DNA from: Undaria pinnatifida
Taxonomy: Eukaryota; Sar; Phaeophyceae; Laminariales; Alariaceae
Direction of reading: 5' to 3'
Length of the DNA: 64,000 nucleotides
Assembly: GCA_012845835.1 (NCBI GenBank)
Contig: JABAKD010000009.1
Location: forward strand, 6,139,324 to 6,203,323
Under the pieces are notes generated by a model. It saw nothing but the letters and a program-made list of their open reading frames with translations. It searched no databases and had not been told where the DNA came from. The translations under genes and the position numbers were made by a program. How positions within the stretch are numbered: the stretch's first letter is position 1; each line of letters starts with the position of its first letter. Below, piece after piece: positions 59,613 through 64,000 of the stretch.

Positions 59613-61149
59613 TTGCTTTTGAGGCAGTTACGCGTCACGATCCTGAGGCAATAGTGTATTATAAAACGAGTAGTAGGAGGCGTTGATAATATTCGATCGA
59701 CTGGGTGCGGCGAACCGATTGGGTGAGCACCTTTGCAGCTCTTTGAGTGTTTTTCGGGTTTGTTGGTCTGCGGGTTCGCATCTTTGCGGTTTTGCAGGTT
59801 TACGGTTTTGCGGTTTTGCAGGTTTGCGGTTATTGCGGTTCGGCGGGGTTTTACGGGTTTGCAAAATTTGCAGGATTTGCACGTTTGCGGTTTTCCGGAC
59901 TTGCATGGTTGCGGGATTTTGCCGAATTGCATTTTTCCGGGTGTGCAAATTAGTGGGTTACGTTGCGGGTATGCAACGAACGTTGCGGGTATGCGACGAA
60001 CGTTGCGGGTATGCGTCTTACCGGGTGCGCAGCTTTGCGGCGGCGCCGGCGCCGGGGGTGCTCTCCAGGAGTTGTGGGGCACTCACCGTCACGTGTGAGA
60101 CAGGCGTCGTGTCCCCCAAGCGGACCGTAACCAAACGTGCATGGGGGAGAGGTCGCGCGTTGTCAATGTGCATGAGGTCGCAGGCGAGTGTGTTGGTTTG
60201 CCCCCGAGGTTGCTCAGCAAATATTCGCTATCGTAGGAGACCGTGGTTTGACTCGTTGACTAACCGCTTCCGTCACTATATCCAATATAACAAGGCCAAA
60301 ATATGATTTCGACGCTCCCCACAAGACCGATTTTCCATTGATATAGTCTATTATAGCATAGTTTTGCTCTTCAGAGGCACGGGCACGGATTACGCCGGAT
60401 CTCGCCGGTATAGACGGGTTTGGTTTGGTTTGGCTTGGTTTGGCTTGGTTTGGTTTGGTTTTGGCTTGGCTTGGCTTGGCAGATTATTTCGTGGTATGTA
60501 GGTGCCTGATTTTTTTTTTTTTCTGTGTAACAAAATAGGCCAGGAAGGTTGTGGGGGTGGGGACCGAACGGAACAGGGGGTTGCTCTGCGGCATTCGATC
60601 CAGGGGGGAATGGGGCGTTGGTTGGTTGGCGGGAGGGGTGTGCCTATCGGTGGCGATCGATTTGTACCGCTTGCTTTTGTTTTCCTGTCCGACCAATGAT
60701 CAATGAAATACTGGTATATACGTAGTGGTGTCTGTCAGTGGAATCGCTCTCTCGAGACCCCCTTAATGGCATATTTTATATTTTTTCTCAAATACGCCCG
60801 CTAAGCTGTGAGTTTGCCCGTAGTGAGTACTGTAGTCGATACTTTGCTTTGCTTCTCAAATAATCCACGGTGAAAAAATATAGTGGCGCTGATGTGGTCT
60901 TCTCCGAGACTGCTCATGGATCACCAGACTATGCTCGCACGCACATTTTGACACCACATGTATGCCACGGCAGTTTTCCGTCGTGTTCCACAACGAATTA
61001 GACCAATACTGGTCAGCCAACTTTCACTGATATACTTTCACAGCTCTGACCGAAAGTGTGGCGACTTTGAACCACACACACACGTTTCTTTTATCGGGGC
61101 GACAATATGCCGTAATTGAAATTAGAATCGCAGGATTTTTTTTGCATTA

Positions 61150-61600
61150 CGTACATAATTTTCCCGTTGGTGGGGGCGGAAACCACAAGTGCATCCTTTC
61201 GAGCGGTGTTTTTCGCTGTGGTGATCGATGAAACAAACGAAGGCTTTCTGTTGCAATAAAGGGGACAGCATAAGGAAGCTCTAGTCCCGCCCGGCCCCGC
61301 CTTGTTGGCGATTTGTTGCGGCGGGTGTCGGCGTTTGGCGTTGCAAGTCCGGGTCCTGACGACCAGGATCCCCTGTCGTTTCCTTTTTCTTGGCGTTTTT
61401 TTCCCGATTTCGTAGCCTCGCCGTTCAGAGGTGTGGGAGTGGGTTCTGAGGAGCCGCATCTTCGTCTCATGTCCTCTAGTTCGTGGAACCGGGATTCCCC
61501 GAAAGATTTCCTATATTTCTGCATGTACGGCCCATCATAAGATTGGGCTACTGTTATGGTATTGTATTGCCTTGAAAGATCGGTAACTACCTGAAATAAC
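61150..61600 (-). CDS. Candidate last exon of an unrecognised minus-strand gene
   Basis: A minus-strand open stretch follows a good acceptor (ATTTCAG|GTAGTT, exon start near 61,590). It reads VVTDLSRQYNTITVAQSYDG, KYRKSFGESRFHELEDMRR and GSSEPTPTPLNGEATK, then a basic tail ending ...TGKLCT before TAA. Composition is coding-like and the hydrophilic tail suits a disordered C-terminus. No family is recognised, and no upstream exon could be joined with confidence; possible partners lie at 61,810-62,210. Confidence 0.3.
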
Positions 61601-62279
61601 GGTATTTGAGACGTTTTTGTGTGACGATTAAGTAGGCATTCAATCAGTAAAATATGAAGATATACATGATAATACGTAGACGCCAGGTAGGTGTGGCTCC
61701 ACTTAGTAGTTAGCCAGTCTTCCTTGCGGAGCGTGAACTGACGCAACCTGCTCTTCGTCTGCTCTATAGGCTAACTTGCCAGGGGATACTCTGTGTACCC
61801 TCTCAGTCTCTTTACAATATTAAGAGAAGAGAACAAGCCATGAGTGAAGAAACTAGACTGACCCGACGACGTAGGTCCGCATTTCCGCTTTTTCGGTGCT
61901 TTAAAAAGAAAACAAAATGGTGAGGTATGGGTCGTGTGTCAACGACTCCCACACACCGGCCCGTCCTTTTCCCGGCAGCGTCTCCAGCTCTTCGTTTGCC
62001 GCGGTTGGGCGAATCGTTCACCTCCTTCTGGAACTCGGGGCACAAGAAAAAATGACCGGGGCCATCAAGTAGTATTGTCACGACTATATACTGGCCCGTC
62101 CCCTTCCTGGAAGCTTCTCTAGCTTTTCGGTTGCCATGGTCGTACGTTGCATAAACGAGAGCCGCCCGTCTGGGAGAGAGATTGCGTTCAAGCCGCCTGT
62201 CGTGGCGCAATAAGTAGCTCTTCTAGCATGAAGGAAGTCGATGAAAAATGGCCAATTGAGTGGATGGTTACGTCGCGAA

Positions 62280-63040
62280 GTGGCCAGGACTGAGAATCGA
62301 AGTTCAAGACAGTCGAAGATCGAAAATTCGAGAGAGTCCCCCTATGATATGAGCGAGCTACGGGGACACCAACGAGCGAACGAACTAACCAGCACATTTT
62401 TTGGAATATTAGTCTGCATGACACTTTTTTCGGAGCGACGCCCTTCTGAAGGAATCGGTCACCGGGCATCATATCATACATACCTTCTGTGGAGGACAGG
62501 GTACGTAGATTCCGCCAAACTCAGTATCACACGTGCCAACCATGAAGGCATGTTAATCAACACCCGATCTGTGAGATCCGCCATCAATGATGTGGGTCTT
62601 CATAATAAGAATGGTTGACGGCCGGGAATACCGAACCCGACCGAGCCAGAGGGGGTGAACTGCCCTCTACGAGAGGGAGCCAAACTCCCAGCTCTCACGT
62701 ATATATATATCTCCTTGCACCAAGCGAGGGAGGCTTTGTGAAGGCACTTCCTTGCCACATATAGAAAGATCAAGCGACTCTCGGCCTTTGGCCAACCCCT
62801 GTCCAAGACCAAGACCGGGCCGACATCATCGGTGGAGGCATCCTTCATATTGGCGTCGACGATGAGATCGAAGTCAGACAATCGAAAATTGAAAAATCGG
62901 GGGTGTTCCCTATGATATGAGTGAGCTAAGCGGACACAAACAAGCGAACAAAGGAACCAACACACGTTCGGAATGTTGGTCTGGATGACAGTTTTTTTAT
63001 GCCCCTTTAAATGAATCGGTCAATCATATGATACCTCCCT
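62280..63040. repeat. Direct-repeat pair, about 190 bp each
   Basis: Copies at 62,280-62,470 and 62,870-63,040 share GATCGAAAATT, CCCTATGATATGAG, GAGCTA, CGGACAC/GGGACACC, AATATTAGTCTGCATGACA-like and GAATCGGTCA sequences. Confidence 0.65.
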
Positions 63041-63905
63041 CATTTTTGTCTCTGGAACTACTACGGCCATGAATTACATGTTGATTACCCCCTCCCCGTT
63101 GTTTTTGATCGATATATACACCTGTATGACCCGAATGCGCTGATGAATGTGCGAAGTTGATATCGTTAGCAGAAAAATCATCTTGTCTTCACTTGCTCTC
63201 CTCCCGTCGTCTTGCTCACCAGGTACCTGGTACCAGGTATGGTTTTATCATCGACACTTACACACAGCAAGAGAAGGGGGAGATCCACTGACCCGCTCGG
63301 AGCGATGTTGCGCGGTGCATAGACAGACGCTGCCAGCATACCCTGTGCGCTCTCACGTTTCATCCAATACACCAAAATCAAAAGTGTCACCGCTCACAAG
63401 GAGGCACCACGCCCAAAACCATAACAGAATGTAAATCACGAGGTACCAGGTACAGCATATCACTTTAAACATTTCGCGCGATGTCCCTTGTCTCCCCCCC
63501 CCCCCCCTCCTCCCACCTCCCTGCCATATTAAATGGCGGTAGAACACCATCGTCCAATTATTAAATTGGTAAGGATTAGATGTAGGTACGGCGTAGGTTT
63601 TGTCCGTGCCGCCTCAAGATGCAAAATCGACGAAACACGCGCCTGGCATGGTGTCTTGGGTCTTCCACTCCACCTGTCTCGAGCCCTCCCAAGGTGTATA
63701 GCATTCGCCCAGATGCTTGCAGCTGGTGGGGTGCTCGTACAACATAAACAGCAGTAGCTGAAGTATGAAACAGACCAAGGGATACATCTCAACACAGGCA
63801 GGCTGGTGTGTTGGTTATGGTTTGTATGCCCCTGCCCCCCTTGTTTTCCAAATGAAAACCGAAAAAAAAAGAAAAGCGGGGAAAAAAAAACGAAGGAAAA
63901 AAAAC

Positions 63906-63951
63906 ATGGCACCCCTTCCTTGCACTGTAGGCACCATCTTAAGACTCACCA
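63906..63951 (+). CDS. Candidate first exon running out of the window
   Basis: ATG followed by APLPCTVGTILRLT and then a strong donor, CACCAG|GTGAGG, at 63951/63952. It is preceded by A-rich sequence. The rest of the gene would lie beyond the window, so nothing can be said about the product. The donor also resembles the dispersed CCAGGT motif, which lowers confidence. Confidence 0.2.
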
Positions 63952-64000
63952 GGTGAGGACGCAACCCTTCCTAGCTGTCCCCATTTTGGCCATCATTTTG

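Larger units (their letters stand above)
58741..64000. other. Region downstream of PP2A-A: mostly repeats
   Basis: A GCCACTGGCATT-type hexamer-based minisatellite (58,785-58,930) follows the PP2A-A stop, then CTTTTTT runs, a GGTTC pentanucleotide array (59,447-59,612), GGTTTGC-rich repeats (59,755-60,010), GGTTTGGCTT repeats (60,415-60,480), a piece related to the 7.1-7.7 kb array (60,230-60,310) and two direct-repeat pairs (61,940-62,120; 62,280-62,470 and 62,870-63,040). Only weak exon candidates are present. Confidence 0.6.

Noticed and set aside
59258-60082. 274-codon open frame on the minus strand, and long frames on the plus strand
   Set aside because: Both come from the GGTTC array, whose unit contains no stop in any frame; the flanks show no coding signal.
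1-64000. Integrated viral or retroelement genes
   Set aside because: No reverse transcriptase, integrase, capsid or polymerase motif was recognised in any frame examined.

Overview
This is a eukaryotic nuclear window: long GT-AG introns, multi-exon genes, low gene density and many dispersed and tandem repeats. The large introns (up to 7.8 kb), the many introns per conserved gene and the telomere-like TTAGGG tracts would suit a photosynthetic stramenopile such as a brown alga. That assignment is an inference; no marker in the window settles it.

Four spliced genes can be supported by hand. (1) About 2,873-22,089 (+): a PX (phox-homology) domain protein. The PX exons (12,437-12,559 and 18,418-18,704) and the acidic C-terminal exons are firm, while three upstream low-complexity exons are joined to them only by splice sites and matching phase. 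(2) 27,875-38,053 (-): a long, divergent protein of the DDB1/CPSF_A family in at least 11 exons; its extreme C-terminus was not found. (3) 39,175-58,740 (+): the complete scaffold (A/PR65) subunit of protein phosphatase 2A, 15 exons and 619 codons. It includes a 24-nt micro-exon and one GC-AG intron. (4) 42,935-45,356 (-): an unrecognised gene nested antisense inside PP2A-A intron 1, apparently carrying one single-base frameshift.

Layout: 1-2.8 kb, repeats; 2.9-22.1 kb, PX gene with two introns over 5 kb full of repeats; 22.1-27.9 kb, convergent spacer between the PX gene and the DDB1-like gene; 27.9-38.1 kb, DDB1-like gene; 38.1-39.2 kb, shared divergent promoter; 39.2-58.7 kb, PP2A-A with its nested gene; 58.7-64 kb, repeats and weak exon candidates.

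The repeats are the most distinctive part. Several tandem arrays have a unit that contains an adjacent gene boundary: a 5' splice site, a stop codon or a 3' splice site. A short motif, ACCAGGTA/TACCTGGT, is heavily over-represented. A foldback element with terminal inverted repeats (12,878-13,939) carries a copy of a dispersed SINE-like family. No complete tRNA, rRNA, CRISPR array, recognisable reverse transcriptase or viral gene was seen.
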